In this document: piece after piece, positions 13,170 to 26,609 of the stretch
Layout of the letters: each line of letters starts with the position of its first letter
How positions within the stretch are numbered: the first letter of the stretch is position 1
Assembly (NCBI RefSeq): GCF_024713945.1
Contig: NC_134680.1
Location: forward strand, 6,321,501 to 6,385,500
DNA from: Dermatophagoides farinae
Lineage: Eukaryota > Arthropoda > Arachnida > Sarcoptiformes > Pyroglyphidae
Length of the DNA stretch: 64,000 nucleotides
Direction: 5' to 3'
The notes under the pieces: generated by a model
Told to the model about the DNA's origin: nothing
Seen by the model: the letters and a program-made list of their open reading frames with translations, nothing else
The model's database searches: none
Program-made: the position numbers and the translations under genes

Positions 13170-14231
13170 TCAACGAAAACTAAATGGACAAAGAATATCA
13201 TCATCGAAATTCGAACCAATTGGAACCATTGCTTTCCTTAGAAGATGTGCATCATATTGTCCTTCTTTTGGTAATTTTCCTTCCGGACCATGGAGAGCAT
13301 GTTTCTAGATCAAGAAAAATTAAATTATTGATTGAAAAACAGAATTACAAAGAAGAAAAAACAAACCCGAATAAAATTGACAATTTCATGTGAATCAACA
13401 TAATTCATTCGTAAACGACAACCCCATGCAATCAATGCTAATGGTCGTTTACGATCTAATCGATATGAATCTGGTGTAATCACATGTTTTCGAATACAAT
13501 TTCGTACCAATTTTTGAAGTTTATCCACCATCATTGGATGTGCACATGGATGATATATCATTATGATTGCACCATGCTATGTGATTAGAATCAGAATTAG
13601 ATTAGAATATTCAATCAAATTTGAAATCAAATTAAAAACACACCTCAACATTATGTAACCATCTTTGTGGTGGAATAAAACGATATTCACCAAATATTGG
13701 CCATAATGGACGATGATCACCATATGTTGGTAATGATGAATGATTACTATAATCAATACGATCTTTGATACAAAAATGTTGTGGCTAATTCATAGAAAAA
13801 AAAAATTCAAATAAAATCAACAGCTCCATTTATGTGCAAATATATCAATCAATTTTACCATATAATCTGGTGATAATTTTTCACATTCAACAATTGAATC
13901 AATTCCCGTATCGATACCATATGGTATACGGTGATAACAAGTATAATTTATCGGTGATCCATTCCAATCGATATCAAGATCCGTCTGATTTGTATTTGGG
14001 AAAAAAAATAAATCAAAATATAAAATCAAACAGGTCGAAAACACACACACACACACAGACCTTTGCATCATCACATTCAGGCAATACCTGTCCCATACGA
14101 ATACCATGTTTTTCATCGGTAATATTTGGATTATTTTTTAAAAATTTTTCCGTATTCGATACTGGAATCGATTGAATGGAAAAAAATTTGTATGAAAAAA
14201 TCATCACCAAAATGATAATCAAATTGTTCAT
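13170..14231 (-). CDS. Secreted DUF3105 protein, TP53I13-like
   Basis: Minus-strand exons 14231-14061, 13984-13859, 13784-13644, 13576-13367 and 13304-13170 give 260 residues; every intron is phase 0. The N-terminus MNNLIIILVMIFSYKFF is a signal peptide. The core holds PTYGDHRPLWPIFGEY (about 119-134), PPQRWLHNVEHGAIIMIYHP (138-157) and LALIAWGC. The W-H-N-x-E-H-G pattern is typical of DUF3105, the domain shared by bacterial proteins and the animal TP53I13 family. The HNVE|HG motif is split by intron 3. No C-terminal membrane helix is visible, so the protein is predicted to be secreted, whereas vertebrate TP53I13 is membrane-bound. An upstream in-frame ATG at 14327 would add 32 residues; I prefer the downstream one because it gives a clean signal peptide. 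Molecular function is unknown. Confidence 0.83.
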
Positions 14232-15893
14232 CTTTCTGTTTTGTTTGTTTGTTGACAAAGAAGTTTTTTTTTCGTTTCGAATGGATAAACGAAAACTCAA
14301 AATGATGGCGATGAAAATCAAGGCCAACCAACTTTTGCTTTCTTCTTATTTCCAACATTCTTTCTCTCTATATCTCTATATATATATCGTGCATCGTAGT
14401 TTGTGAAATGAAAAGTTTCAGTCCACATTACACAAGACATGCAATTATAATAATAAACTTGAATTAAGTGTGTTTGTGTGTTACTGTGTGTCTGTATATG
14501 AGAGATTGATAGATAGAGTGATAGTGAGAGATGGATGAAGAAGATTTTATAGCAAAAAAAAAATAAAAATAAGGTGGACGTGGCCTATTGATGATTTTTT
14601 CAATAACAACAACAACAACAACAAGAGCAAAAGACCAACATCACCAAATGAAAACGGAAAAAAAAATTCGGCCCATATTGTAATGTTGTTGAATATATGC
14701 AAATGTGTGTTGTGTGTTGATTTGTTGATTTGTTTGAATTCCATAATGCAAAATTTTTTTTTTTTGATTTGATTTGATCATCAATTTGGTAATCATCATT
14801 GATTGATTGATTGATTGATCATCCAATCAATGACCAAATCAATCAATCAATCAAAAAAAAAAATTATGATGATCAATCCGAAGAAGAATGGATGAAGAAA
14901 AAAAAATGACATGACAACAATATCATTATATTATTATATACATGGGTAAGGTGAGTAGCAAAAAATTTTTTTTCTTCACACAGACAAACACGATTATCAT
15001 ACGTGTTTTTCCCAATTTTTTTTTTTTTTACTGGTTAACGATAAATCAATCAACAAGTTGACAATGACATTATCAAGTTTGTCCTTGCTTGTTTGTTGTA
15101 TTTTCGTTGTTTTTTAAGGCCAAAAAAAAGAAGAAGAAGAAAAGAAAATTTTCTTTAAATATGAAAATGAACAACAAAAAAAAAATCTGGCATAAAAAAT
15201 ATATACAGCAACCAATATATAGGTCATGTGAGCATCAAAATTAAAATTTTTATATATATTATATATGTGAAAATCACATGTTTCGTTGTTGTTGTTGTTG
15301 TTGTTGTTCGTTTGTCTGGTCTTTGTTGTTGTTGTTGTTGTTGTTATTATTATTGTTGGTTAGTTTGTTCTGTTCTCACTTTCACTATTTACACGCACGC
15401 ACACACATCACAAACACACACACACAAAAGAAGAAAAACCCTTTGTATTTTTGTTTGTTTTTGAAAAAAAAGTGAAAAAATTTGTTTCTCATTTCCACTC
15501 TTCTATGATTATTATTATTATTATTATGATTTGATGTGATTCCTTAATTCTGGATTTTCTGGATTCCTAGTCTGCAAACAAACAAACAAAAAAAAAAGAG
15601 AGAAAGAAATTCTACTTGATTATGATTCCATATCAAACAAAAAAAAAACAAGAATGCGATTAAGCTGATGATCATATTAGCATGATAATTTGCTAGTCAA
15701 AAAGTTGATTTCTTCTTCATTGCATTCGGATTTTGTTTGTTTGTTTGTTTTTTTTTTTTAATTATTCGGACGATATTTCTGATTTTTATACGAACAACCA
15801 AATAAAAAAAACAACAACAAACAAACAGCAACAACAAGTAACCAATTTTTTTTTGTTTGTTTCGAAATTTTTTTTTTTTATTATTACCCAATT
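14232..15893. other. Divergent promoter region between the DUF3105 gene and proline dehydrogenase
   Basis: The two flanking genes are transcribed away from each other, so both promoters must lie here. Contents are (CAA)n/(TTG)n tracts (14605, 15285, 15322), a (TG)n tract near 14468 and a TTGA/TCAA inverted repeat at 14799-14854. No open frame has convincing coding character. Confidence 0.55.
14799..14854. repeat. 18-bp perfect inverted repeat of (TTGA)n / (TCAA)n
   Basis: TTGATTGATTGATTGATT at 14799-14816 is exactly complementary in inverse to 14837-14854, with a 20-nt spacer. Outer T-rich and A-rich flanks (from about 14751 to 14862) extend the match imperfectly. Confidence 0.85.
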
Positions 15894-18101
15894 GTGATGA
15901 TGATCTCATCGATGATTACCATGTTACGAATCGATAATTGTTTTAATCGTTTATTATGGTCAGGTTTTAATTCAATACGATCATCGAAAACGCCTGTTGT
16001 AACGGCAAGCCATCCATCAATAATATGTTTTATTCAAAATCATCAAATTCATCATCATCACCATTGTCATACACGAACATTTTCATCATCATCATCGACG
16101 ACGACGACAACAACAACAACAGTGGGCAAGAATTCGATTCGTGATAAATTGGATCTAACATTTAGCGATACTGAACAGGCATATCGTAGTAAAACAACAT
16201 TCGAATTAATACGTGCTATTGCCATTCTTTATGTCAGTTCATTCGATACATTAGTCTTTAATCATGATATGGTATGAATTTGATAACGAATTGATTTGAA
16301 ATAGAAATTTTAACATTTTCTTATTTCCAAATTCACATATAGTTATTAAAATGGTCAAGACGTTTAATGGGCGAACGTCTATTTCATTATCTAATGCGTT
16401 CAACATTTTATGGCCAATTTGTTGCCGGCAAAGATCAAGATGATATGAAACCTGTATTAGATCATTTACGATCATTTGGTGTTAAATCCATTCTTGATTA
16501 TTCGGCTGAAGAGGATATTGAAAAAAAATTCGATAAAATTTCTGATAAACAAAAAGGAAAAGAAAAAGCAGTAAAACAATATGAATATGATGATGTTGTA
16601 CATGGTCGTCGTGAATATCGTCCTGTGGCCAGAACTTATTTCTATATGAATGAAGCACAATGTGAAAAAAATATGGATATTTTTCTACGCTGTATCGATG
16701 TTGTTGCCGGTGCTACATATGGTACTGGTTTTGCTGCAATCAAATTGACTGCACTTGGTCGGCCAGAATTATTGTTACAATTATCGGAGGTTATAGCAAG
16801 AACAAGAAAATATTTTCAACAAATCACTGGACAAAACTCTATGGGTCTTGGCAATATAACACCGGAAGAATTTCAAAAACAATTGGATCAACGTTTCAAT
16901 TTGAATGTTGATAATACGGAGATTGCCACCTTTTTGAAACGAATGGATTATGATCAACGTGGCCTGATGAATCTTTTTTCATGGAATGGCCTGATCGATA
17001 TGGATACATTGATTAATGATCTATTCAAAGTGCCAAATCTTCGTACTGGCCGTTTGGAAATGATTATAAATGCATTGAATCAAGAAGAAGAAGAAATGTT
17101 TCGTAATATGATGCGTCGTACACATACTATTGCACGTGCTGCAACCGAAAATGATGTACGTGTTTTAATCGATGCTGAACAAACTTATTTTCAACCTGCC
17201 ATCAATCGTATTTCATTGGAATTGATGCGTAAATATAATAAAGAAAAGCCGATCATTTTCAATACTTATCAATGTTATCTCAAGGTATGTCCATCAATCA
17301 ATCAATGAATGTATAATCACATACCATATTGATTTCTGTTTCAATAATGTAGAATGCATATGAAACATGTGAATTGGATGCAGAATTATCACGGCGGCAA
17401 GGATTTTATTTTGGCGCAAAATTAGTACGTGGTGCATATCTAGAACAGGAACGTTTACGTGCCAAACAATTAGGCTATGATGATCCAATTAATCCAACAT
17501 TTGAAGCAACAACGGCAATGTATGAAAAGAATTTAGATTTTTTTATGAATAAAATTATCGATACTGGTATTGATAAGAAAAAATTTGCCATAATGGTTGC
17601 ATCGCATAATGAAGATACAGTGAGATATACATTGAAAAAGTAAGTATAAAACACAAACGAAAAAAAAAAATATTGAAAAAATCCAAAAAAAAAATTTAAT
17701 TTTTCTGCAAATTTAATGTTTGAATACAGAATGCAAGAATTGAATATAAAGCCTGAACATAAATTAATTTGTTTTGGCCAATTATATGGTATGAGTGATC
17801 ATTTAAGCTTTATTCTTGGTATGTAAATTTACAAATTTTTTTTTTTGATCAAAATTTTAATTGATGAATTCATATTGTTTGTATTTTATTCCAAGGTCAA
17901 TCTGGATATTCCGTATATAAATATGTACCATATGGGCCAATAGATAAAGTGATGCCATATTTATCACGTCGTGCGTTAGAAAATCATGGTATATTGAAAA
18001 AAGCTAAACATGAACGAAAATTATTGATGAAAGAATTATTTCGTCGTATTTGGCGTGGAAAATTATTTCATAAACCGATTGGAAATTATCAGCCTATTTA
18101 A
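15894..18101 (+). CDS. PRODH: Proline dehydrogenase, mitochondrial
   Basis: Exons 15894-16271, 16343-17284, 17353-17639, 17730-17818 and 17896-18101 join to 633 residues. The enzyme oxidises L-proline to pyrroline-5-carboxylate with FAD and passes electrons to the respiratory chain at the inner mitochondrial membrane. The N-terminus is basic and Ser-rich with no acidic run, fitting a mitochondrial targeting peptide. Family signatures include TAAL-type [18 protein letters not shown], the FAD/substrate block [39 protein letters not shown] and the C-terminal YKYVPYGP...[10 protein letters not shown] segment near [13 protein letters not shown] resembles a degenerate EF-hand loop inserted in the domain. 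Several ATGs cluster at 15894-15924; the first was chosen. An AATAAA at 18537 fits the 3' end. Confidence 0.96.
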
Positions 18102-18536
18102 GGAGAGGAAAAAAATATTTTTTTTGATTTTCGATTCAAATCAATTGATTGATTTGTGATTCAACAACAACAACAACAACATGATATTGCTTGACAATTT
18201 TTTTTTCTCTTCATGGCAAAATTTTGGACAATTTCAAATTTCAATTTTTTTTTTAAATTTTCTCACGTTTTTTGTCTGTTTGTTATACTTTGCTTCAATG
18301 CTTTGCTGTTCTATCTATCTATCTAACTAATTAACTCTTTCTGTCTATCAATCAAAATTCAATACTCGTAAATTCGTTGTATTCGTGCCACCACCACCAT
18401 CGCCACCACCACCACCACCACTACCTTTGATGAGATTAATGTTTTTCTGAACGGGTATTTTTAATCTTTTCGCTCTCGCTCTCTATCTTCCAAAAACAAC
18501 AACAACAACAACAACAACAGAATAATTTAGAATAAT

Positions 18537-18542
18537 AATAAA
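18537..18542 (+). promoter_or_regulatory. Probable polyadenylation signal of proline dehydrogenase
   Basis: Canonical AATAAA about 435 nt after the stop codon, before any other plus-strand gene. Confidence 0.4.
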
Positions 18543-21500
18543 AGTTTCAAGTTGAATGTATTTTTTCTCTCCAAAATAATTAGATGATTACGGTAATGAT
18601 TTCTGTTGAAAGTTCCAAATATTCGTCCCACGAGCGAAAAAAAAGAACGTTCCTAAATCATCAACCAAGATTTAATTTTGTAACTAAATTTTTCTCTTCA
18701 CTTTTTTTCGATTGATTGTTTGTTCCACTGTTGTTTTTAACCGAAGAAATGAACAAACCAAATTGGCTTGTTGGTTTGATTCATCATTTTATCGTCATGT
18801 TATCCTTTTTTATATACACGAGACGGCAATGAAATCCTTTCTACGAAAAAAAATGAAAAATAAAAATAAAAAAAAACAAATAAAAAAATAATCTCCAAAT
18901 ATACTGGCTCAAAAATACAAATTGTCGCCATTCACATTTTTTTTCTAATAAACAATAATTGCATCTCTCTCTCTCTCTTGCTCTCAACGATTTTAAAATG
19001 GAAAAAAAAAACTCCAAATCAAGTCCATTTGTGGACGTCCAACAGCGTTCATGTACTTATATAGAAATAATCTTTCAACGAAATAAAATTCATTCATTTC
19101 CATCATCATCTCCATCATCATCATCTCCATCATGATCATCATAAACATAATTCCTATTGGACTCATTAAATCATTTTGAACAAAACAAAAACAAAAAAAT
19201 CACCAAAGATCCTTTTTTTTCGGTATTTATTTCTACATTTTTTTTCGTTGGTAGATTTTTATCCCTTGGCTATAAAATTAATGTTTTCAAAGTTGAAAAA
19301 AAAAATTTTTTTTTTTTACGACGACAACAAATGGCTACAAAGTTTATTATTATTATCATCATCATCATCATCATCTGATTGTGTTTCGGTTGTTGTTGGT
19401 CATTGTCAAAGAAAAAAAAGAAGATCGTGATGAATGGAAAGCGAATCTTTCAAGTTCAAGTTCAATGTGGAAAAAAAACGAAAAACGAACCGAAACGAAA
19501 AAAAAAAATTTATGGCCATAAAAATCATCATCATTTTTTTTTTATTTTTTTAAATTTTAAATCTGGTAATTTAAATGATAATGGCCATTGCGGCCATCAT
19601 TACTATCATCACCACCATCATCACCACCACCACCACCATCACCACCGCCGCAACAAAATTTATGATCCACATACACACACACACACCTGATCACATCTCA
19701 TCCATTTGAATAAATTTTTTTTTTCGTTGTCAAAATTTTCATCATTTATTAATCAATGCATTTTAAGAATAAAAAGAGAGAAAAAAAACGACAGAATTAT
19801 ATATGTTTATTTATTATTATATTTGAATGAATTAATAAATGAAAATAAAGGCTAAACATGAATTGTATTCAAGAATCAAGAATCAATGACACATATGGTA
19901 ATAATAATGAATCGAATGATGATCATGATGATTGTATTGTGAATTTGAAATGGACCAGAACAGATAATAATAATGAACAAAAGTGAAAAAAAAATCATGT
20001 GAGAATCATACCATGTTTGAGCCAAAAAAAAAAAAAAAGAAAAAGAAAAAGATTTGTTTGATTAATCTAAAAATAAAAATTAAAAAAACAAAAAAAAATC
20101 ATTGCGCATGCTCGTCATCAGTTTTTTTTGTGAAAAAATTTCAAAAAAAAAAAAAAAAAAAACACAAAATTCACAAATCATCATCATCATGTTTTTGTCG
20201 TTTTTTGTTTTAAATCAGATTAGATTATTGAAATCATCGGATTCTTATGGATTATGGTTTTTTTTTCATTATTATATAAAATGGCAATACTTTTGTTATG
20301 TGTGTCTATGTGTGTGTGTGTAGGCAAAAAAAAATTTTTCGTTCACAAATGAAACAAGAAAAGAAAGAAAAAATTACATTGCACGGTTTGTCATCCATGG
20401 ACATTTTTGTTTTGTTTTTGCATCATTCGTTCATCAGGTTAATTGTTATATGAAACTGCACCAGAATGGCGGCCAATAATTTGAGCATTTTTTTTGTTAT
20501 ACCTCCCTCCCACCTTATTCACACATTGACTTGTCATATAAAAAAAAAAGTTTGTCTGTGTGTCTGTATGTCGTGTGTTTTGGTTTTTTGTTTTTCGTCG
20601 AAAATGAATGAATGAATGAATGAATTGATTGATTAGAAATTGAAAAAGAAAAAAAAATTTTTAAAACCTAGAAAAAAAAAATTTGAAAATCGGACGTAGT
20701 TTGTTGTTGTTGTTGCTTTTTACTGGCCACATCAATAATTTGACAATGGACATCAACCATTCACTCCCACGCACACACACACCCAGTAAGGAAGAAATTT
20801 TAAAGTTAAAATTTAGTAGGAACGAATTGAATTCAATTATAAAAAAAATGATGATGTCCTTATAATTATGATTTATTGTGTGTGTGTGTAAGTTATGTCT
20901 GATTAAAAAGCAATGATGACATCTATTTTTAAGATTAAGAGAAATATAATGTAAAAAAAATGCAAATTGGTGAATTTTGAGAATTTTTTTTCAGTATTTT
21001 TTTTGTTGAAAAGAAATATCAATCAATCGATTGATTGAAATGCACACGAAAAATTTTTAAAAAAAAAAATCTATAATAGAATTCAATTTATAGGCTTGTC
21101 TGCCTGTATGTATGTATGAGTAGTTTGAATTTTTTTAGGCAATTCTTTTTTTCGTTTTTTCTTCGTTTGTTTTTTTTTTTTTTTTTTTGAACAAAGATAT
21201 TGAGAGAAAGAGAAAAATTCCACTTTAATGGGCGTATTTGGTTTCATTATATTTTTTTTGCGGTTGTTGTTGTTGTTGAAAAAATTGTTGATTGATAAAA
21301 GATTAATTTTTGTTTCCAAAAATTTCAGATTCTTCTAATTATATTAATTTTGTTGTCGTTGTTAGATGTATTATTGTATTGTATCGTGAGCAAACGAGAT
21401 CAATGGTATGGTAATGCTGATGATGATGATGATGAGGGACGATGATGAGAGAGATGATCAATGCAATTTGGTCAATAATTGATTGTATTGATCGATGTCT

Positions 21501-22239
21501 GTGTGTCTGTGTGCGTTGGCTTTTAACGAAGAAAAAAAAAGAATAAGAAAAAAAACGATGTTTGAAATTTTCGTCCATAAAATTTTTTATTTCTATTTTG
21601 AGATCGTTTTTTGTTTGTTTGCTTGTTTGTTGCATGTCGATGTGAATGAATAGAATGAATGGATGGATGAATGGATGGATGGATGCAATGTGATGAGATA
21701 TGAATGTGAATGATGATGAATGAATGACAAATTTTATTTGTTGAATTTTTTTCAAATTCTTCAAGAGAGGAGAAATTCTTCAATTTTTTTTTAAATTGAA
21801 TTAAATGACGAGATTCATATAATATTCAATGATGAGATGAATTTTGAGAAAAAGAAATTTTTGTTTTGTTTCGAAATTAAGATTAGAATAATTCGGTTTT
21901 GTCGTTCGTTTGTTTGTTTGTTGTATTTTTGACACATTTTCATTACAAATATATTTGCATCTTTCGTAAATGTGTTTTTTTTGTGTGAGTGGGGTAGTGG
22001 TGTTGGCGGTGGCGGTGGTGGATAAGTATCGAGGGTCGCGAGGCAGTGTAACTTTAAAGCTGATTTTTATTTTGAATTCTTATACTGCTATGTTGTTTTT
22101 GTCGGTTTATTGACTATGATTCTGTTGATTGATGGCTGGTGTTGCTGATTGTTGAGAATTATAAGGAATGATGTTTCTTTGGGGAGGTCTAGATCTTTTT
22201 TTTATTCATTGATGAAAATAGGCAAATATTGGACCGGCA

Positions 22240-22245
22240 TTTATT
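22240..22245 (-). promoter_or_regulatory. Probable polyadenylation signal of the zinc-finger gene
   Basis: AATAAA on the minus strand, 45 nt beyond the stop codon at 22290. Confidence 0.45.
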
Positions 22246-22289
22246 GATATTTGATGTATGGTGTGGCTGTAAGATAATATGTGTAATGT

Positions 22290-24116
22290 CTAATGAAACA
22301 AACTAGACATAAAATGCAAATGATTTGTCTTATGATCTTTTGTAAAGCTCGAACTTGATGATAATAATACAGCAGCAGCAGCTGCTGCTGCCGGTGCTGT
22401 TGTTAGATTTGCAAATGGATGATGATTATGATTATTTGCTGCCATTATATTCTGTTGTTGTTGTTGCTGATGTTGTTGTAGTTGTTGTTGTTGATGTTGT
22501 GATGCTGTTATTAGTGGATGACTTTGTGTATATAATGATGTTTCAGAAGAAACGGGATATAGAGATGGACTGTCCTCCTGTTGATCTCGAGATGCCTGTA
22601 GATTCTGAACTAAATAAAGTTGAATGAATAGAATTTGGAATTTGGTATCGAAAATTGAAAAAAAAAATGATGAATAAAAGGAAAATTTTTTGATTTATAA
22701 ACCGACACACATGGAAACATTAACAATAAATGAAAAATGAAAACAAAACAAAAACACATACCGTTTGATAAAACCGATGATTGTGTTCGTAGATTTCCAC
22801 CATTTAATGTTACAGCCGTTATATGTTGTGCCAATGTTGTTGCCGCTGTCGTTGTTACTACTGTTGGTGATCGTGATTCATGATCATTATTCGGTGATAT
22901 TGGTGTATTATTACGATTCATTGTTTGATTACCGGTAGAATTTGTTGATGCTGGTGGTTGACTTGTTGTTGTTGTTGTTGCTGTCGTTAAATTTTGACCG
23001 GATTGACTACTACGTTCAAGATTTGTTACATTTCCGGCAGCAGCAATTGCGTATGCAGCTGCAGCAGCAGCTGCTGCTGCACTTTGTGCACCACTTGCAA
23101 TAGCAGCCGCTGGTACTTGTAATAAACGTGATGTAGTTTGACGACGTTGTCCACCTGGACCATAACGTTTAGGTAATGTACCGGCATGTCTTTGCATATG
23201 TGTTTTAAGGTTTCCTAGCAAAAAAAAAACAAAAAAAATTTCCGGAACAATAACGGGAAAATGAATTTTTCTTTCTGTTTCACTAATTATTCATTCATTT
23301 ACCTTTCTGTGAAAATGTTTTACCACAAAGGCCACATGGAAATCGATCATCTTTATTATGTGTACGTATATGTGTACGCATATTACCCCTTTGTGCAAAG
23401 CTCTTTCCACATACAGTACAAGCAAATGGTTTCTCTTTCGTATGCACTGAACGCATATGTGTTTTAAGATTACCACGTTGTGTAAAACTTCTTCCACAAC
23501 GTTCACATGCATATTCTTTTGTTCCGGTATGTATACGTATGTGTGTATCAACATTACCTTTTTGTGTGAAACTTTTTCCACAAACCTTTTGTTTGTTTGT
23601 TGTTGTTGTTGTTTAGTGGGATTTAGAATTTAGAAAAAAAAATCATAAAGAAATTAGAAAATATGAAAAAAGAATACAGAGAATTAAGGGAAAAAAATAC
23701 ACATACATGGCATACATATGGTTTATCTCCCGTATGAATCATCATATGAGTTTTGAGATTTCCTGTGAAATAAAAAACAGAGAATTTTTTTTTAAATTTG
23801 TAATTCGAATCTGTGTGGGCATGTTTAGTTTCTTTTTGTTCGTGATTTAATTATCGGTAAAAAAACCTGAATCATTCACATACCTTTTTGTGTGAAAAAT
23901 CTATTACACATTGGACAAAGAAATTGTTTATTCTGTTGTTGTGTTTTAGTTAATCGATGATTAGTATTTGGTGCACCACCACCTGATGATTGATTCGATA
24001 AACGACGATTATTTATCAGATTATTACCAATACCAGTTGTTGTTACTAAATGTCCATGTATACTGAAACCTGGTGCTGTCATGGAATGTAATGTTGTTGT
24101 TGATTGTTGTTGTTGT

Positions 24117-24151
<35 letters not shown>

Positions 24152-24757
24152 TTGTTGATGATGATGATTATGATGATGATTTTGATGATGATGATGTGTG
24201 GCATGATGATGATGATGTAAATGATGACTACCAGCCATACTGAACGATGGATTTATACCGGTAGATATACCAGCAATACTTGTACCAATTTGACCTAAAT
24301 GACTTGCTAATTGATTTCCAGTAATACCAGCAACAGTTACAGTTCCACCAGTTGTACCAAATAAATGTTTTTCATGTGCCAATAATGTTTCTGGATTTAT
24401 TGTATTCATTATTGTAATTTTATCTATTGATGATGATGTTGATGGATTATTATAGAATTGTTGATTATTATCACCAATAATTATTGTTGATAATGAATTT
24501 GTATTAAATTGTTGTTGATTATTATTCGTCAATAATGATTGATTATTTGTTGATAATGATGATGATGATGATGATGAACCAATATTTCTTATAAATGGAA
24601 ATGAATTATGAGTATGATCATGAATATTCTCTATAGATGATGTTGATGATGATGATGATGATAATGATGACGTGCTACGATTCAATGATAATGGTGATGA
24701 TAAATTATTTAAACAATTGTCCCGTGTTCGGTTACTTTGTTGACCACAAATGGTCAT
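22290..24757 (-). CDS. Five-finger C2H2 zinc-finger transcription factor
   Basis: Minus-strand exons 24757-23884, 23762-23707, 23585-23303, 23214-22762 and 22609-22290 join to 661 residues. The first 270 residues are low complexity: Ser runs, a His-rich stretch (HHLHHHHHATHHHH) and a run of Gln. Five C2H2 fingers occupy about 281-414, joined by TG-type linkers. Finger helices read QKGNLKTH, QKGNVDTH, QRGNLKTH, QRGNMRTH and QKGNLKTH, so they are almost the same finger repeated. Finger 3 ends H-M-R-S-V-H with an extra residue between the zinc histidines. Introns cut fingers 1 and 5 at the same place, before the Gly of Q-K-G, and the boundary between fingers 1 and 2 lies after the first Cys of finger 2. 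The C-terminus has Ala runs, then Gln- and His-rich sequence. A nuclear DNA-binding regulator is expected. I do not recognise an orthologue, so no symbol is given. Upstream non-coding exons may lie above 24757. Confidence 0.88.
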
Positions 24758-26574
24758 CTTTATTCTAATTGAATTTCAAAACAATTAGTATTATTATTAG
24801 TGTTGAATGAATGGTGGCCGATATGTGTGTAGATCGAATAGTTTAATATTTCAAATTCGACTGTTGATGATTATGTTGTTGTTGTGTTTTCGAATGAGAT
24901 CAGCAACAATACTTGTTGTTGTTGTTGTTTCAAAACCAGAAGGAAATGCAAGAATTAAATTTAAATTTTCCTAGCTGAAAATTTTACAAATGATGATGGC
25001 GACGACGACAGAAGAATCGACGATAATTATAATGGCGGTGGTAATTAAAAACTTGAGCATTGGATTATAATATAATTTGTTTAATGTGTGTGTGTGTATG
25101 TGATATATGATGTTTGTGGAACAATAAAAACAAACAAAACAAAACAGAAAAGAAAAAAAAAATTCTTGAAAAACTCACAAAAGACACACACCCACACACA
25201 CCCTTTTATCACAAAAAAAAAATTATTGTGTTTTACACCACGATGACATTAGACACACACACACACATACAGATAGACAGACAAATTAGAATTTGAAATT
25301 GAAAAAGAATTTGTGTGTTGTTTGTGTATGTGTGTATGTTTTGATTCGATTCTGTTATACAGATGAATGAACTTATTCTTGAAATGAAAGCCTAAAATTA
25401 TTACATGTGTGTGTAATGTTTGAAACATATGAAAAAAAGAAGCCTAAAATTGGTTATTATTATTATCGACTGTGTCGATTGAATTTTTGTTTTTCTAAAT
25501 ATATATAAAAAATGATGAATTTTTAAATTCAAAAATTAATCAGATCAATTGTGAATCGATCAAATTCAAATTGGAAATATTTTGGAAGCTGTGATTTGTG
25601 ATGATTTTAATTTTTGCAATCAATTGATCATCGGTACATATTATTATCGTTGTTGTTGTTTAGAGTCGCATTTCATATTATTATTATTATGATCATAATG
25701 ATGATGAATTTATATGTTAATGATGAGAATATGAAATAAACGACTATGATGAAAATTTGTTAATTTTTTAAATTATTATCCTAGAAACAAAAAAAAATGA
25801 AGAAGAAACAGCAATGAAATTGTGTAATCATTTTGAATGTAGTGATTTTTTTTTATTTATTGATTATCATTTGATGATAATAGAAATTTTTGAATATTTA
25901 GTGTCCAAAGAATTTTTTTTTCATTTGTTTGGAACTATCACCATGTAGTTGTGTGTTTCTTAATTAATCATTCATCATGGTTAAATAATAATAATGATGA
26001 TGATGATGATGATCGTGGCCTGATTTGATTTTGGCCATTGAACATTTGTTTATGAATTGTTTTCCATAATAATGGCTGTTTTTGTTGTTGTTGTTGTTGT
26101 AGTTCTCGATATTCTTTTATTTCCATGATTGATTTAATTATCGCCATTTGAATTTTATTTAATGATGATGATGATGATGATTATCTATCATTGACAATCA
26201 ACATGTGGTCTCTTACGAACTCGGATGCACACACACACACTTAGGCTAGCCAGCTAGCCAGATTGTAGAATCGAAAAAAAACGTTTGATTTTTTTCTTTT
26301 CGTTGGTTAGTTGCATATATATAAAAAAAAAAACTTGAAATCTAAAAAATGATGACGATGATGACGTTGTTTGGTTTATATGAAGAGAAAAAGATTATTG
26401 TTCAATCATTTAGTGTGTGTGGTGCCTGTGGGCATCGATTTATATAAATCGAATGAAAAAAAAAGAGAAAGAGATAAAGATCATTTAGAATGATAAAAAA
26501 CCAAAAAAAACGACAAATTTTTTTTTCAAGATAAATTCATTCACATCCAACACACATGTAAAATAAAATATTTC

Positions 26575-26609
<35 letters not shown>

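Larger units (their letters stand above)
18102..22289. other. Convergent intergenic region, 4.2 kb
   Basis: Lies between the 3' ends of proline dehydrogenase and the zinc-finger gene. It is rich in A/T runs, (CAC)n near 18389 and 19615, and (GATG)n near 21660. AATAAA on the plus strand at 18537-18542 and TTTATT at 22240-22245 mark the two 3' ends. Frames here consist of homopolymer codons; nothing gene-like is recognised. Confidence 0.6.

Noticed and set aside
22355-22627. Open frame of 90 codons on the plus strand
   Set aside because: It is the antisense shadow of the last zinc-finger exon; its Val/Leu repeats come from the Gln/Ala repeats on the other strand.
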